Below, one piece after another: positions 4,762 to 5,088 of a stretch of 5,088 nucleotides of DNA; position 1 is the stretch's first letter, and every line of letters starts with the position of its first letter. Under the pieces are notes generated by a model. The model saw nothing but the letters and a program-made list of their open reading frames with translations. It made no database searches and was not told where the DNA came from. The translations under genes and the position numbers were made by a program. The stretch is taken from the NCBI GenBank assembly GCA_027001815.1, contig JALTLT010000189.1:1-5088 (forward strand), read 5' to 3'. This DNA comes from Gammaproteobacteria bacterium (lineage in GTDB: Bacteria > Pseudomonadota > Gammaproteobacteria > JALTLT01).

Positions 4762-5088
4762 ATGAGTGAAGGCAGCAAGGGTCCGGAGCGAAGCCGACGC
4801 CGTGGGGTGATCGCCAGCCGCCGCCGTCTCGACCGGGCGATGTCCCAGGCCGGCTTCCGGACCCAGGTGGCCCTGGCGGAGCGGATGGCGGAGCGCGAGG
4901 GCCTGGATTCTCCCCCCACCTACCTGGTGAGCCGTGTCTTCCGGGAACAGCCGGTGGATCCCACCAGTCTCGAGAGAGTCGCGGCAACCCTGGGGGTGGA
5001 GAGTCACACCCTGTATCGCACGAGCAGCGAGGAGGTGCGGGAAGAGGAGGAGGATGCGCTTCCCTCGGCCGGGAGCGGTGCTCCGGGT
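4762..5088 (+). CDS. Helix-turn-helix-like protein, 5' part (runs off window)
   Basis: The frame is open from the ATG at 4762 to the window end: 109 codons with no stop, so only the N-terminal part is visible. A basic start (residues 7-23, rich in Arg) leads into RRRLDRAMSQAGFRTQVALA, which fits the first helices of an XRE/Cro-like HTH. LVSRVFREQPVDPTSLERVA follows, with LGVESHTLYRTS as the final helix. After about residue 88 comes an acidic stretch (EEVREEEED) and a Ser/Gly/Pro linker, suggesting a further domain beyond the window. DNA binding is inferred. The start is 7 nt after the mtfA stop with only a weak GGGC upstream, consistent with translational coupling. Confidence 0.75.
   Translation, partial: MSEGSKGPERSRRRGVIASRRRLDRAMSQAGFRTQVALAERMAEREGLDSPPTYLVSRVFREQPVDPTSLERVAATLGVESHTLYRTSSEEVREEEEDALPSAGSGAPG

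Overview
The window is GC-rich (roughly two thirds G+C by eye) and looks like a gammaproteobacterial chromosome, possibly Ectothiorhodospiraceae/Chromatiales-like. That placement rests on the mix of a class I DAHP synthase, an MtfA peptidase, a Sel1-repeat protein and bulky intergenic palindromes. It is an inference, not a match to a named genome. I saw no rRNA, tRNA, CRISPR array or transposase gene.

Layout: (1) Positions 1-238 and about 917-1219 hold two copies of a composite palindromic repeat. Each has a core of perfect 30-bp inverted arms around a 52-nt structured loop, plus a 105-nt hairpin-rich module. The core and its adjoining spacer lie in opposite orientation in the two copies. (2) Between the copies is a minus-strand gene for a small Sel1-repeat protein (286-732) with its own promoter candidate (810-838). 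(3) After the second copy comes a structured leader of about 200 nt with a 14-bp hairpin, a possible 17-codon ORF and a run of six T. It precedes a plus-strand class I DAHP synthase gene (1429-2520), the entry enzyme of the shikimate pathway, which ends in a strong stem-loop. (4) A 276-bp convergent intergenic stretch, palindromic and then AT-rich, separates it from a minus-strand gene (2797-3702) for a two-domain protein. This has an N-terminal Swt1-like HEPN domain with an intact RNRWAH motif, a Pro/Arg-rich linker and an unrecognised C-terminal domain. (5) A 179-bp divergent region with an AT-rich promoter zone separates it from mtfA (3882-4754). (6) Seven bases after mtfA, a gene for a helix-turn-helix-like protein (4762 onward) begins and runs off the window.

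The HEPN-domain gene is the best candidate for something new. It is a stand-alone protein of a kind seen in nucleic-acid defence, with AT-rich flanks sharing the direct repeat GTTAC(TAC)GCATAA, which suggests a transferred cassette. The second point of interest is the repeat family, whose two copies behave like alternative inversion isomers. The metabolic genes (aroG, mtfA) look ordinary apart from their upstream signals.
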